Positions 9,346 through 17,893 are shown, counted from the first letter of the stretch. The stretch: 64,000 nucleotides of DNA from an uncultured Dehalococcoidia bacterium (GCA_903844845.1 CAIMVG010000020.1:1-64000); one strand, 5' to 3'. Translations and numbers: made by a program. Notes: generated from the letters alone by a model not told the origin.

Positions 9346-9999
9346 ATGGCTGGTAAAGAGGTTGAGAACAAAGCCGAAAAAGCGATAGCTGAACAAGCCC
9401 TCGTCCGGAGGGCAAAGATATTGACCAAACCGCTCCCCCAGATTCTGGACGAGATGGACACCAATATCGAGGCGGCCGCCGAGGCCGCGCGCAAAGCCGA
9501 AGCGGCCGCTAAAAGCGCGAATGCCGCAGCCGGAGCGGCCACCAAAGCTTCAGATGAGGCCAAAAGGGCGGGCCAGGAAGCTGCCGACACGGCCACCCGG
9601 GCAGCTCGCGACGCGGCCGGCAAAGCGGAAAAAACCGCTAAAGCCGCCATCGAGGTGTCGGAAAGAGCGGTGGTGAGGGCCGACGAATCTGAACAAGCCG
9701 CTAAAAATGCCATCGAGATATTCAAACAACTCGTCGCCGAGGCCAGCCAGAAGGCTGATGAAGTACGCAGGGCGGGCGACCTGGCTTCCGACCGGGCAAC
9801 CCGGGCGGCTGCCGAGATAGCTGCCTTCGGTTCTTACACGGTTGAAGCTGTGAAGCAGATGACGGAACTTTCCAACAGGTTGATGGCAGACATACAGGCC
9901 AAAGCCGACGAAACCGGGGCCCGCATCAAGGGGTTGCAATCTGCCACCCAGCCGGCGCCGACCGCGGTTAAAAAGGAAACCAAACCGGGCAAAAAGTAA
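9346..9999 (+). CDS. Alanine-rich coiled-coil protein, unknown function
   Basis: The 217-residue product is extraordinarily rich in Ala, Lys and Glu (AAEAARKAEAAAKSANAAA, TATRAARDAAGKAEKTA). It shows heptad-like spacing from about residue 40 to 185, predicting one long helix or coiled coil, and has a basic tail ending KKETKPGKK. No signal peptide or membrane segment is visible. The start is ATG 9346, because CGGAGG lies just upstream; a longer frame from 9322 would place that site inside the coding region. It has its own promoter and terminator, so it is a single-gene unit. Similar composition occurs in stress (LEA-like) and polymer-scaffold proteins, but a function cannot be assigned. Confidence 0.75.
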   Translation: MAGKEVENKAEKAIAEQALVRRAKILTKPLPQILDEMDTNIEAAAEAARKAEAAAKSANAAAGAATKASDEAKRAGQEAADTATRAARDAAGKAEKTAKAAIEVSERAVVRADESEQAAKNAIEIFKQLVAEASQKADEVRRAGDLASDRATRAAAEIAAFGSYTVEAVKQMTELSNRLMADIQAKADETGARIKGLQSATQPAPTAVKKETKPGKK

Positions 10000-10017
10000 A
10001 TACCGGGATTCTTTAAG

Positions 10018-10048
10018 CAGGCGGGGATGGGCTCCCCGCCTGTTTTTT
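10018..10048 (+). terminator. Rho-independent terminator
   Basis: CAGGCGGGGA pairs with TCCCCGCCTG over a five-base loop, followed by six T. It ends the coiled-coil transcript and overlaps the end of the convergent gene at 10047. Confidence 0.85.
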
Positions 10049-10376
10049 ATTCCCCTGTTTTTTCCATCTCCAGGGGGCAAGTCCTCCACACGCCGTTTAC
10101 ATCGGGCAAGGCCAGCACCATGCCGGCAAGCTCGTCACGCCCGCCGCGCGCGAAATGCCACCAGTGTGTAAAAAGAGGGGGTATCCCTCTGGTACGGAAA
10201 ACTAACTCCTGCATCGGGCCAAAAGTCTGGACACTCAGCCCCGGCCATTCTTTAAACCCGCCGGAGGTTTCGGGGATACGGACCGTTACATCCTTTTCTT
10301 CCCAGTTGATTTCGAGCTCAACAAGAGATTCATGGTCAGCCCCGGGCATATGCGCTTTCCCTTTGAAATATTCCAC
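10047..10376 (-). CDS. Hypothetical protein downstream of a methyltransferase
   Basis: The 109-residue product contains acidic and aromatic patches (HESLVELEINWEEKDVTVRIP, EWPGLSVQTFG, PLFTHWWHFARGG). No signal peptide or membrane helix is seen. Translation starts at GTG 10376, one base after the stop of the methyltransferase gene, whose last codons supply a GGGGAG ribosome site, so the two are cotranscribed and coupled. I do not recognise the family. The tryptophan/histidine-rich central part suggests a compact beta-rich fold, but that is a guess. Confidence 0.65.
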   Translation of the reverse strand: MEYFKGKAHMPGADHESLVELEINWEEKDVTVRIPETSGGFKEWPGLSVQTFGPMQELVFRTRGIPPLFTHWWHFARGGRDELAGMVLALPDVNGVWRTCPLEMEKTGE

Positions 10377-10377
10377 G

Positions 10378-10926
10378 TCAGTGCTCCCCTAACGGTTTGC
10401 GGGCGATGATGCTGGCGATGGCCTTGCGGGGTTCGATGATCCCTTCGCGATACCTGAGTATGCGGTATTCACAGAACATATTCAGGAGTTCCCCGGGCTT
10501 CAACAGGTGTTCCGGATTTTTAGGGCGGCCCCATTCCGCCTGGTCGCTGTTGTAGGTTTCACAAACGACGATGCCGCCCGGCCGGAGGCCGTGTTTTATC
10601 TCGGGGATGAGCGGACGGTGCAGATAATAAAAGCAGATGATTACGTCATATCGGTCGGCGGGTATCCTGAAGCCGGTCTCGAGATCGGCAACGCTTGTTT
10701 TGATATTGACTTTTTCGCCGGAAGCCAGTTCTTGAGCTTTCGAAACAGCCTCTGGCGAGATGTCGATGCCCTCGACATCGAATCCTTCCCGTGCCAGGTA
10801 TACGGAATTGCGTCCTGACCCCATCGCCAGGTCGAGGACGCGTCCTTTCGGCAACAATTTCAGGTTCGCCACCAGAAAAGCGGCAGGGGTGAGGCTGTTG
10901 TGCATGGTTGCGCGTCGCATAATCAT
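10378..10926 (-). CDS. SAM-dependent methyltransferase (TehB-like class I)
   Basis: The 182-residue protein carries motif I of class I methyltransferases, VLDLAMGSGRNSVYLAREG, an acidic strand-2 end (VEGIDISPEAV) and motif IV-like YDVIICFYYLHR. It resembles the small TehB/UbiE-type enzymes that methylate small molecules or metalloids. The substrate is unknown. The start is uncertain: ATG 10926 has no good ribosome site, and in-frame ATGs at 10920 and 10905 are alternatives. It is followed without a gap by the hypothetical gene at 10047-10376, which may modify or depend on the same substrate. Confidence 0.8.
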   Translation of the reverse strand: MIMRRATMHNSLTPAAFLVANLKLLPKGRVLDLAMGSGRNSVYLAREGFDVEGIDISPEAVSKAQELASGEKVNIKTSVADLETGFRIPADRYDVIICFYYLHRPLIPEIKHGLRPGGIVVCETYNSDQAEWGRPKNPEHLLKPGELLNMFCEYRILRYREGIIEPRKAIASIIARKPLGEH

Positions 10927-10999
10927 ATTAAACTAGCATCTGCTCCAGTATGTTGCAAGCCGCACATCTGGTTCCGGGAACCGCAGGTAACGCGCACTT

Positions 11000-11020
11000 A
11001 TGATAATATATATTTATCAT
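11000..11020. promoter_or_regulatory. AT-rich inverted repeat abutting the uvrC start codon
   Basis: ATGATAA and TTATCAT flank a TATATAT centre, ending one base before the uvrC ATG at 11022. No Shine-Dalgarno is present. The element could act as an operator or expose the start codon in a leaderless-like transcript. Confidence 0.4.
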
Positions 11021-11021
11021 T

Positions 11022-12854
11022 ATGTCCGCTTCCAAGAACGATACCCCGCTGCTGGTCCGCGCCAAACAGCTTCCTACCGACCCCGGCGTTTATATAATGA
11101 AAAACGCCGCGGGCAAGGTGATCTACGTCGGCAAAGCGGTCAATCTGCGCAACCGCGTCAAAAGCTATTTCATGAAAACGGGCCACGACCCGAAAACCGA
11201 GCAGTTGGTGGCCAACGTAACAGACTTTGAATTTTTCATAGTGGCTTCGGAAGAAGAAGCGCTGATCCTCGAACTTAACCTGGTAAAAAAATTCCGCCCT
11301 CATTTCAACATACGGCTCAAAGACGACAAAGGTTTTCCGTATCTTAAAATAGACCTAACCGAAGAGTGGCCCAGGGTACAGGTAGTCAGGCACATCGCAT
11401 CGGACGGGGCGCGTTATTTCGGCCCCTTCGCGAACCAGCGTTCGATAATGCACGCCATGGATGTCGTGAAGTCGATATTTCCCTTCCGCAGCTGTGAGAT
11501 AAAACTTGACGGGCACACACGCCGGCCCTGCCTGGAACATGATATGCACCACTGCGTCGCTCCCTGCGCCGGCAAGATAACCCGCGGCGAGTACATGGAG
11601 ATCATCCATGAACTTATCCTGTTTCTGGAAGGAAAACAGAAACCGCTCGAACAGCATCTGCATCAGCAGATGCACCTCGCGTCAGAAATTATGCAATATG
11701 AAAAAGCAGCCTGGATACGGGACCAGATCAAAGCGGTGGAACAGGTGATAGCCTGGCAGAAGATGGCCGCCAAAGTGAAAGGCGACCAGGACGTCATCGC
11801 CTTCGCCCCCGACAAAGACCAGGCGCTGGTTCAGCTGTTTTTCGTTCGGGGAGGGAAACTCATCGGCCGGGAAGCTTTTACGCTGCAGGGAGTCGTTGAA
11901 GAAAAACCCGAACAGATAATGACCGATTTTGTCCAGCAGTATTATTCAGCTACCACCAGTATCCCGCCCCTCATCCTGGTGCAATTCCCTGTTCTGGAAA
12001 AAGAAGTCGTTCAGAATTGGCTTTCGTCCCGCCGCGGCAAACCCGTCATCCTGCGGGTGCCTGAGCGCGGCCCGTCTCGGGCTTTGATGCAGACGGTTGA
12101 AGAAAACGCCGTTAAAGGCGTAGAACAACTGAGGATAAAGAACCTTTCCCAGCCTTCCGCGCTGGAAGCGGCCCTTAACGAACTTAAAGAACAACTGGGC
12201 CTTGAGTCTCCGCCGGCACGCATCGAAGGATACGATATTTCCAATATACAGGGTAAAATGGCGGTGGGGAGTATGGTGGTCTTCGAAGAAGGCAAATCGG
12301 CCCCGGCGCGCTACCGGCGCTTCCGCATCAAAGGCGTATTACAGGCCAATGACTACGCCATGCTTCAGGAGGTCCTGCGGCGTCGTTTCACCCGCGTTCC
12401 CGAGCATAAGAACGACCAGGGCTGGGCCCTCCCGGACCTGGTGCTCATCGACGGAGGGAAAGGGCAGCTTTCCGCCGCCAGGGAGGCCATGGAGGAAACA
12501 GGCGCTGATGCCATCCCCACCCTCGGCCTGGCCAAGGAGAACGAAGAGATTTTCCTGCCGGGGAAGTCGGAACCCATCAGCCTGCCGGTAACGTCGCCGG
12601 GGCTGCAATTACTCCAGCGGGTGCGCGACGAGGCCCACCGTTTCGCGCTCGGCTATCATCAGAACATCCGGAAGAAGGAAGCCCTGACCTCCGTGCTGGA
12701 CGACGTTCCCGGGATAGGTCCCCACCGAAAGCGGGCGTTGTTGAAACATTTCGGGACCTTCCAGAATATCAGGCTGGCTTCGATTGAAGAGTTGACGAAA
12801 GTAAGCGGCATCACGCCTCTGATCGCACAGAAGATCAAAGAGTTTACAGGGTAA
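11022..12854 (+). CDS. uvrC: Excinuclease ABC subunit C
   Basis: UvrC makes both incisions around DNA lesions once UvrB is loaded. The N-terminal GIY-YIG nuclease is seen as GVYIMKNAAGKVIYVGKAVNLRNRV. A UVR motif for UvrB binding follows near residues 200-235. The RNase H-like C-terminal nuclease shows EGYDISNIQGKMAVGSMVVF and PDLVLIDGGKGQL with its catalytic Asp, and tandem helix-hairpin-helix motifs close the protein (VPGIGPHRKRALLKHFG, VSGITPLIAQKI). The 610-residue length is normal. uvrA and uvrB are not in the window. A hairpin between this gene and the convergent HAD gene can terminate both. Confidence 0.96.
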   Translation: MSASKNDTPLLVRAKQLPTDPGVYIMKNAAGKVIYVGKAVNLRNRVKSYFMKTGHDPKTEQLVANVTDFEFFIVASEEEALILELNLVKKFRPHFNIRLKDDKGFPYLKIDLTEEWPRVQVVRHIASDGARYFGPFANQRSIMHAMDVVKSIFPFRSCEIKLDGHTRRPCLEHDMHHCVAPCAGKITRGEYMEIIHELILFLEGKQKPLEQHLHQQMHLASEIMQYEKAAWIRDQIKAVEQVIAWQKMAAKVKGDQDVIAFAPDKDQALVQLFFVRGGKLIGREAFTLQGVVEEKPEQIMTDFVQQYYSATTSIPPLILVQFPVLEKEVVQNWLSSRRGKPVILRVPERGPSRALMQTVEENAVKGVEQLRIKNLSQPSALEAALNELKEQLGLESPPARIEGYDISNIQGKMAVGSMVVFEEGKSAPARYRRFRIKGVLQANDYAMLQEVLRRRFTRVPEHKNDQGWALPDLVLIDGGKGQLSAAREAMEETGADAIPTLGLAKENEEIFLPGKSEPISLPVTSPGLQLLQRVRDEAHRFALGYHQNIRKKEALTSVLDDVPGIGPHRKRALLKHFGTFQNIRLASIEELTKVSGITPLIAQKIKEFTG

Positions 12855-12888
12855 ATCCCTGATCGGCATTTCCCGCCTGTTAAACAAA

Positions 12889-12919
12889 TATCCCCTCGCC
12901 CGCGAAAGGCGAGGGGATA
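12889..12919. terminator. Bidirectional hairpin between uvrC and the HAD gene
   Basis: TATCCCCTCGCC pairs with GGCGAGGGGATA across a seven-base loop. The minus-strand side runs into T-rich sequence, so it best serves the HAD gene, while uvrC ends 34 bases before it. Confidence 0.7.
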
Positions 12920-12941
12920 ACTTATAAACCAACAAGGCCGG

Positions 12942-13757
12942 TTAAACGGAAAAGAAGAAATTTACCGCCGCCGCGACGCCCTGCTGTTCCACGTCGAGTG
13001 TGATGTAATCCGAAACCTGCTTCACCTCGGGGAATGCGTTTCCCATGGCGACCGCAACCCCCGCCATCTCGAGGAGCGGTATGTCATTCAAGCCGTCCCC
13101 TATGGCGATGACTTCAGGTGGCAGGTATCCGTTGAATTCCATGAGTCTTTTAAGCGCTTCGCCTTTGGAAACCTGGGGATCGATTATATTGATGAAATCT
13201 ATTTCCGGGAACGCCGGAGAACGCGCAATCGAATAGCGCAGCCTGTCGCCGAATTTCTCTTTGAAGTTCTTGGCCTTGACCGCTTCTTCGTCGTCATGCA
13301 CCACGATTTCCGCCTTCAAAAGGCGTTCTTTGTTCCAGATATCGTCGAAATTCACGGTCGTAGGCTCGACGCGGAAGAACTTGCGGTGGATGTCGTCGGA
13401 CCAGTTGGGTTTTTCAGAGAAGAATTTTTCGCTCGAATACAACTCGAGGTAGATATTGTTTTTCCGGCAGAAGTCGATGGCCTCATGCACGACTGACTGA
13501 TCGAGGGGTTTGGCATAAAAAGTGGCAAGGTTGCCCGGGTTATATATCAGGGCGCCGTCGTAAAATATATGGAACCCATGCAACTCCAGTTCATCGATGA
13601 TAGGCAGGGTCGCCTTGACAACGCGTCCCGTGGACAGCGTAACGGTAACATTTGAAGCGATAAGGCGTTTGATTGCCAGATTGTCTTCTTCGGCGATGTG
13701 CCCGTTTTTGTCTACCAACGTCCCGTCAAGGTCGATAGCCACCATTTTGTACTTCAA
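12942..13757 (-). CDS. HAD-superfamily phosphatase, Cof type
   Basis: A 271-residue haloacid-dehalogenase phosphatase. Motif I is VAIDLDGTLVDKNG, motif II is VTLSTGR, and motif IV is IAIGDGLNDIPLLEMAG, with a C2B cap between them, as in Cof/YbiV-type enzymes that hydrolyse sugar phosphates, pyridoxal phosphate or flavin mononucleotide. The substrate cannot be read from sequence. The start is TTG 13757 with GGAGG five bases upstream; a later ATG within the first strand would remove part of motif I. It is a single-gene unit convergent with uvrC. Confidence 0.88.
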   Translation of the reverse strand: MKYKMVAIDLDGTLVDKNGHIAEEDNLAIKRLIASNVTVTLSTGRVVKATLPIIDELELHGFHIFYDGALIYNPGNLATFYAKPLDQSVVHEAIDFCRKNNIYLELYSSEKFFSEKPNWSDDIHRKFFRVEPTTVNFDDIWNKERLLKAEIVVHDDEEAVKAKNFKEKFGDRLRYSIARSPAFPEIDFINIIDPQVSKGEALKRLMEFNGYLPPEVIAIGDGLNDIPLLEMAGVAVAMGNAFPEVKQVSDYITLDVEQQGVAAAVNFFFSV

Positions 13758-13891
13758 ATTGGCCTCCGGAATAGAAAACGCTCACGCAGATTATATCCAG
13801 TCGGGCGTGTTGACGCAAGAATAATTACGTTCCGCACGGTGTGCCGGGGGTTTCCTTTTAGGCGTTGATTCCGTTAGAATAGACCACGGAT

Positions 13892-16465
13892 ATGAAAGAA
13901 ACCCTGACGCCTATACGCGCCCAGTACCTGGGTATAAAACAACAGCACCCCGGGGCTATCGTGCTCTTCAGGCTCGGCGATTTCTACGAAACGTTCGACG
14001 AAGACGCGCTCATCACCTCAAAAGAACTGAATATCGTCCTCACTTCCCGCAGCATGGGCAAGGGTGTGCAAGTCCCCATGGCCGGCATCCCTTATCATGC
14101 CCTCGACGATTACCTCGGCAGGCTTATCAAAAGCGGCTACAAAGTTGCCATCTGCGAACAGCTCAACAAGCCGGGGGAAACCAAAGGGCTTATCGGAAGA
14201 GAAGTTCTGCGCATCGTGACGCCGGGAACGATAATCGAGCCGGGGTTGCTTGAGACGCGCGCCAACAACTACCTGGCGTCGGTGGCCGTGGAAGGGGCCC
14301 AGGCCGGGCTGGCTTATATCGATATCACCACCAGCGAATTCATGTGTACGCAGATGCCCATGGAAAGGCTGCGCGGGGAAATCGGGCGTCTCAATCCTGC
14401 TGAGATAATAATCCCGGAGAACTCCGAACTGCCCGAGATGGGAACTAATTCGTCCCTGACCAGGATAGAACCCCGATGGTTCAGTCTCGACGGGTCGGAA
14501 CGCCTCATGCTCGAACATTTCGGCGTGACCACGCTCGAAGGTTACGGCTGCGCCCGCCTGCCTGCCGCGATAAGAGCGGCGGGGGCCATCCTGCATTATC
14601 TTGAGATTACGCAGAAAAAAGCGCTGGAACAGGTGACCCGCCTTTCCACATATTCGACCGAATCGTTCATGGCGATGGACGGGATCTCGCATGACAACCT
14701 GGAGCTGTTCCGCGGCCTGGTATCGGGTACGCCGCAGGGCTCGCTGCTTTCGGTACTGGACGCGACCCGGACCTCGATGGGGGGCAGGCTGCTCAGAAGA
14801 TGGCTGAGCCAACCCCTTCTGGATATCGCCGAATTGGCCCGCAGGCAGGAAGCCGTTACGCGGTATTACTCCGATTCCCTGACCAGGCGCGAAACCGCGG
14901 TCCTGCTCGATAAGGTCGCGGACCTGGAGCGGCTGATAAACCGCGTGCGGGCAGGCATGGTGATGCCCCGCGAGCTGATCGCCCTTCGCCACAGCCTGGA
15001 AATCGTGCCCGCGATGTTGCGGTTGCTCAGGGATGAACCGGCCTGGTTAAAAAAGGGGTTGGCGCCCCGCGAGGACCTTGTAGAACTCATAGCCACGGCC
15101 ATCGAAGAGCAACCCGCGGCCAATCCCGGCGAGGGGGGCGTCATCAAACGCGGTTTTTCGGATGAACTGGACGCCCTGCTTTCAGTTTCGCACGACGCGC
15201 GCACCTACCTGGCGAACCTTGAACGCAAAGAAAAAGACGAGACAGGCATCAAATCGCTCAAGATAGGTTTCAATAACATCTTCGGCTATTACATCGAGGT
15301 GTCGCAGTCCAACCTCGCGCAGGTGCCGGACCGCTATATCCGCAAGCAGACGCTGGCGGGGTGCGAACGCTATTACACTCCGGAACTGAAGGAACACGAG
15401 TCCCTTATCCTTAACGCGAAGGAACGCATGGGCGAACTGGAAAGCCGCCTTTTCCGCCAGGTGTGCCAGCAGATCGCCATGGCGGCGGAACAGGTGAGCG
15501 CCCTCGCGGCGGTCCTGGGAGAGATCGACGTCTTCGCTTCACTGGCGGAGGTCGCGTCGCGTTCGGGCTACACCCGCCCGGAATTGAATTCGGAAGGTGC
15601 CATCGACATCAAGGGCGGAAGACATCCCGTGGTGGAAAAATCCCTCCCGGCCGGGCAATATGTTTCCAACGATGTTTTTCTTTCGAATGACGACTCGCAG
15701 ATAATCATACTGACAGGGCCCAACATGGCGGGCAAATCGACGTACCTGAAACAGATCGCCATCATCGTTTTGATGGCGCAGGTGGGCAGCTACGTGCCGG
15801 CGGATAAAGCTTCCATCGGGCTGGTGGACCGCATATTCACGCGCATCGGGGCCAGGGAAGACCTGTCTGCCGGGAAATCGACTTTCATGGTCGAGATGGT
15901 TGAAACAGCCAACATATTGAACAATGCCACCCCCAGGTCGCTCCTGATACTGGACGAGATAGGACGGGGCACCAGCACCTATGACGGATTGGCGATAGCC
16001 CAGGCCGTCGTGGAATTCATACACAACGCTCCCGGCCTCGGGGCAAAAACACTTTTCGCGACGCATTATCATGAACTGGTCGCGCTCGCGGATTACCTGC
16101 CGAGGGTCCGTAATTTCAATGTGGCTGTCTCGGAGGAGCGGGGGGACGTCGTCTTTCTGCACAAGATAATCGAGGGCGGCGTCGATAAAAGCTACGGCAT
16201 CCACGTGGCCAAGCTGGCCGGCCTGCCGCGGCCGGTAATAAAAAGGGCGACCGAAGTTCTCGGAGAGCTTGAAAACAGGGGCATGGGCGTAACCCGTGAT
16301 GCACAGGAAAGATCGCGGGCGGGCGAGCCGTCTCCGCAGCTTTCATTTTTCGCGCCGAAAACGGACCTACTCAAGGAGATCGAAGAGCTGGAAGTAGACA
16401 CTCTGTCGCCCCTGGATGCGCTGACGAAGCTGTACCAGCTTCAAAAAAGGGCCAGGGAAGCCTGA
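13892..16465 (+). CDS. mutS: DNA mismatch repair ATPase
   Basis: MutS binds mismatches and recruits the repair machinery. The mismatch-reading F-x-E appears in GDFYETF, the Walker A is GPNMAGKSTYLKQ, Walker B is LLILDEIGRGTSTYDG, and the dimer-interface helix-turn-helix follows at ATHYHELVALA onward. The length of 857 residues matches MutS1, not MutS2 (no Smr domain). A TAGAAT at 13875-13880 is a possible -10 element, but no good -35 accompanies it. No mutL is adjacent, which differs from the common mutS-mutL pairing. A strong terminator lies 66 bases beyond the stop. Confidence 0.96.
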   Translation: MKETLTPIRAQYLGIKQQHPGAIVLFRLGDFYETFDEDALITSKELNIVLTSRSMGKGVQVPMAGIPYHALDDYLGRLIKSGYKVAICEQLNKPGETKGLIGREVLRIVTPGTIIEPGLLETRANNYLASVAVEGAQAGLAYIDITTSEFMCTQMPMERLRGEIGRLNPAEIIIPENSELPEMGTNSSLTRIEPRWFSLDGSERLMLEHFGVTTLEGYGCARLPAAIRAAGAILHYLEITQKKALEQVTRLSTYSTESFMAMDGISHDNLELFRGLVSGTPQGSLLSVLDATRTSMGGRLLRRWLSQPLLDIAELARRQEAVTRYYSDSLTRRETAVLLDKVADLERLINRVRAGMVMPRELIALRHSLEIVPAMLRLLRDEPAWLKKGLAPREDLVELIATAIEEQPAANPGEGGVIKRGFSDELDALLSVSHDARTYLANLERKEKDETGIKSLKIGFNNIFGYYIEVSQSNLAQVPDRYIRKQTLAGCERYYTPELKEHESLILNAKERMGELESRLFRQVCQQIAMAAEQVSALAAVLGEIDVFASLAEVASRSGYTRPELNSEGAIDIKGGRHPVVEKSLPAGQYVSNDVFLSNDDSQIIILTGPNMAGKSTYLKQIAIIVLMAQVGSYVPADKASIGLVDRIFTRIGAREDLSAGKSTFMVEMVETANILNNATPRSLLILDEIGRGTSTYDGLAIAQAVVEFIHNAPGLGAKTLFATHYHELVALADYLPRVRNFNVAVSEERGDVVFLHKIIEGGVDKSYGIHVAKLAGLPRPVIKRATEVLGELENRGMGVTRDAQERSRAGEPSPQLSFFAPKTDLLKEIEELEVDTLSPLDALTKLYQLQKRAREA

Positions 16466-16530
16466 ACCCGGTCCGCGGGCGGATTGCACCGGGCGACATC
16501 GCCCGATATCATTCCGACACTATAAAAAAG

Positions 16531-16560
16531 AAACCACCGGGCTTTGCCCGGTGGTTTTAT
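16531..16560 (+). terminator. Rho-independent terminator after mutS
   Basis: A 12-bp stem, AAACCACCGGGC with its complement over a TTT loop, is followed by T-rich sequence. Confidence 0.85.
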
Positions 16561-16582
16561 TATGTAATGTTATAGGGGGTCT

Positions 16583-16822
16583 TTATTGCTGGTGCGGTGT
16601 GACGCTGATAAAATCGGGGGAGTTCACGTTGAAACTCATCTCGTGGACTTCCACCAGGTCTTTGCCGTTTTCCGACTGCCCTATGACACGGTAACTCACC
16701 TTGATATGGCTGCCGTTGATGTCCTCGACGATACATTTGTCGTAGGTTTCCATGACCGGATTTCCCTGCTTGTCATACCCGCTGCGATAGCTGACCGAAA
16801 CAACATCACCCTTTTTAAGCAT
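16583..16822 (-). CDS. Small hypothetical beta-rich protein
   Basis: The 79-residue product begins MLKKGDVVSVSYRSGYDKQG and continues with alternating hydrophobic/polar strands (HIKVSYRVIGQ, VEVHEMSFNV), suggesting a small beta-barrel. No signal peptide or cysteine motif is present. A longer frame reaches 16930, but its first 36 codons are Cys- and Phe-rich and look unlike the rest, so ATG 16822 is preferred, with AGGATAGG a little upstream. No family is recognised. It lies at the edge of the palindrome field and is convergent with mutS. Confidence 0.6.
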   Translation of the reverse strand: MLKKGDVVSVSYRSGYDKQGNPVMETYDKCIVEDINGSHIKVSYRVIGQSENGKDLVEVHEMSFNVNSPDFISVTPHQQ

Positions 16823-16981
16823 ATTCAGTTTGCATCCTATCCTGTGCCCTTCAAGGGCTGACTCTTTGATTGGCGGTATATTATAACATAAGTTTTGCAA
16901 AAAGCAATGAGAAAAACAAACAAATTTCAAACGTTGTAAATGCCTGTCCCTTTTTCTTCCGGCATCTTATTACAACGTGGT

Positions 16982-17009
16982 GTAGGGGCACGGCGCGCCG
17001 TGCCCCTAC
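16982..17009. repeat. 28-bp palindrome, copy 1
   Basis: This is a perfect 28-bp palindrome: half-site GTAGGGGCACGGC, centre GC, then the mirror half. It is the reference form for the family listed below. Confidence 0.9.
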
Positions 17010-17057
17010 GTAATGATCCTCGACGGAGGGTTCTTTCTGGTTTTTCGCGTTGTTCAG

Positions 17058-17087
17058 GTAGGGGCACGGCGTGCCGTGCCCCTCTAC
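17058..17087. repeat. 28-bp palindrome family, copy 2
   Basis: Full stem with a GTGC-type centre and a two-base CT insertion in the right arm (CCCCTCTAC). Confidence 0.85.
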
Positions 17088-17170
17088 GTACCGATTGCAC
17101 CAATGCCCTTGCGTACTTCAAACGCTGAAAATGGCCGTGCCTTTTTCTTTGATCCATTTGGTTATGCCGG

Positions 17171-17198
17171 GTGAGGGCACGGCGCGCCGTGCCCCTAC
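17171..17198. repeat. 28-bp palindrome family, copy 3
   Basis: The left arm starts GTGAGGG instead of GTAGGGG; the core and right arm are intact. It lies downstream of the transposase gene. Confidence 0.85.
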
Positions 17199-17242
17199 AT
17201 ACCGTATTTGGCCGTGCCCCGATATAATAATCGCACCGTGTC

Positions 17243-17857
17243 CTATTTACCGGTCCTGGACGGATTCTCTTCGTCTTCTTCCCAACGGACGGGGTTATAT
17301 TCGATATATTCACGAATGCGGTTCAAATCATCTTCGTCCCGCACAACATGTTCATAATAATTCCGTTGCCAGACGGGTGCGCCCGGCGTTTTGCGGGATT
17401 CGTTGATACATTTTGTTACCGCGGATTTATATGCGCGCACGATGGTCGGTATCGAATCGGCAAGGGGCTTACCAAATCCCTCTGGGGTAAGGGCACGGCG
17501 TTCGTAGCCATTCGGGATTTCCGTAGGGGCACGGCGTGCCGTGCCCCAATGCAACGCCGTACCATCATGTAACGAATCAAGAATTATTATGCCGTGGATA
17601 TGGTTGGGCATGACGGTAAATCTATCAAGCGTCACATTTTGCCGGAGAACCGCCGTTTTCAACCATTGTTCTTGTGCAAATCTGCCTGGTTCATTTAATA
17701 CGAGTAGGGGCACGGCGCGCCGTGCCCCTGCATAATGCCCGAATATAGGTTCGTGGTTGAATGTGCAAATTGTTATGAAATAGGCCCCGTTTTGAGAATA
17801 ATCGTATTGCGGAAGACGTGAAGAGCGTCTGTGACCGGCATTGGGATCATATATCAT
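17243..17857 (-). CDS. REP-associated-type Y1 (HUH) transposase carrying palindrome copies in frame
   Basis: The 204-residue product is a member of the IS200-like / REP-associated tyrosine transposase (RAYT) group. These single-strand DNA enzymes recognise palindromic hairpins and cut with one tyrosine. The HUH motif is MPNHIHGIII (His86, His88), the nucleophile is Tyr143 in RAYKSAVTK, and the family signature EYIEYNPVRW lies near the C-terminus. Two palindromes sit inside the gene without breaking it. Copy 17704-17731 is read as GARRAVPL (residues 44-51) and copy 17523-17547 as GTARRAPT (105-112, another reading phase); a half copy yields ERRALTP (119-125). All lie between conserved blocks, so the enzyme may still be active. 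The ribosome site is weak. Palindromes flank it on both sides. Confidence 0.88.
   Translation of the reverse strand: MIYDPNAGHRRSSRLPQYDYSQNGAYFITICTFNHEPIFGHYAGARRAVPLLVLNEPGRFAQEQWLKTAVLRQNVTLDRFTVMPNHIHGIIILDSLHDGTALHWGTARRAPTEIPNGYERRALTPEGFGKPLADSIPTIVRAYKSAVTKCINESRKTPGAPVWQRNYYEHVVRDEDDLNRIREYIEYNPVRWEEDEENPSRTGK
17523..17547. repeat. Palindrome copy 4, inside the transposase gene
   Basis: GTAGGGGCACGGC with centre GT and right arm ending CCCC (the last TAC is missing). It is translated in the transposase frame as GTARRAPT. Confidence 0.9.
17704..17731. repeat. Palindrome copy 5, inside the transposase gene
   Basis: Full length with one terminal change (CCCCTGC for CCCCTAC). It is translated on the minus strand as GARRAVPL, a different phase from copy 4. 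Confidence 0.9.
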
Positions 17858-17893
17858 AAATCGCTTTTCTCATTTGGGGCACGCCGTTTGAAT

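Larger units (their letters stand above)
16823..17242. repeat. Left part of the palindrome field
   Basis: No gene is seen. The stretch holds three near-complete palindromes (16982, 17058, 17171) and a half copy at 17209-17220 (GGCCGTGCCCC). The text between copies is itself partly repeated: CTACGTAATGATC follows the first copy, and the same CGTAATGAT motif recurs after copies at 17917 and 18125. Confidence 0.7.

Noticed and set aside
16823-16930. Longer 115-residue start for the small protein at 16583
   Set aside because: The added 36 residues are Cys/Phe-rich and unlike the rest, with no ribosome site upstream.
16927-17313. 128-codon minus-strand ORF across the repeats
   Set aside because: It consists of repeated translations of the palindrome (GTARRA, GARHAVPL) with no independent conserved content; it is an artefact of the palindrome's open frames.
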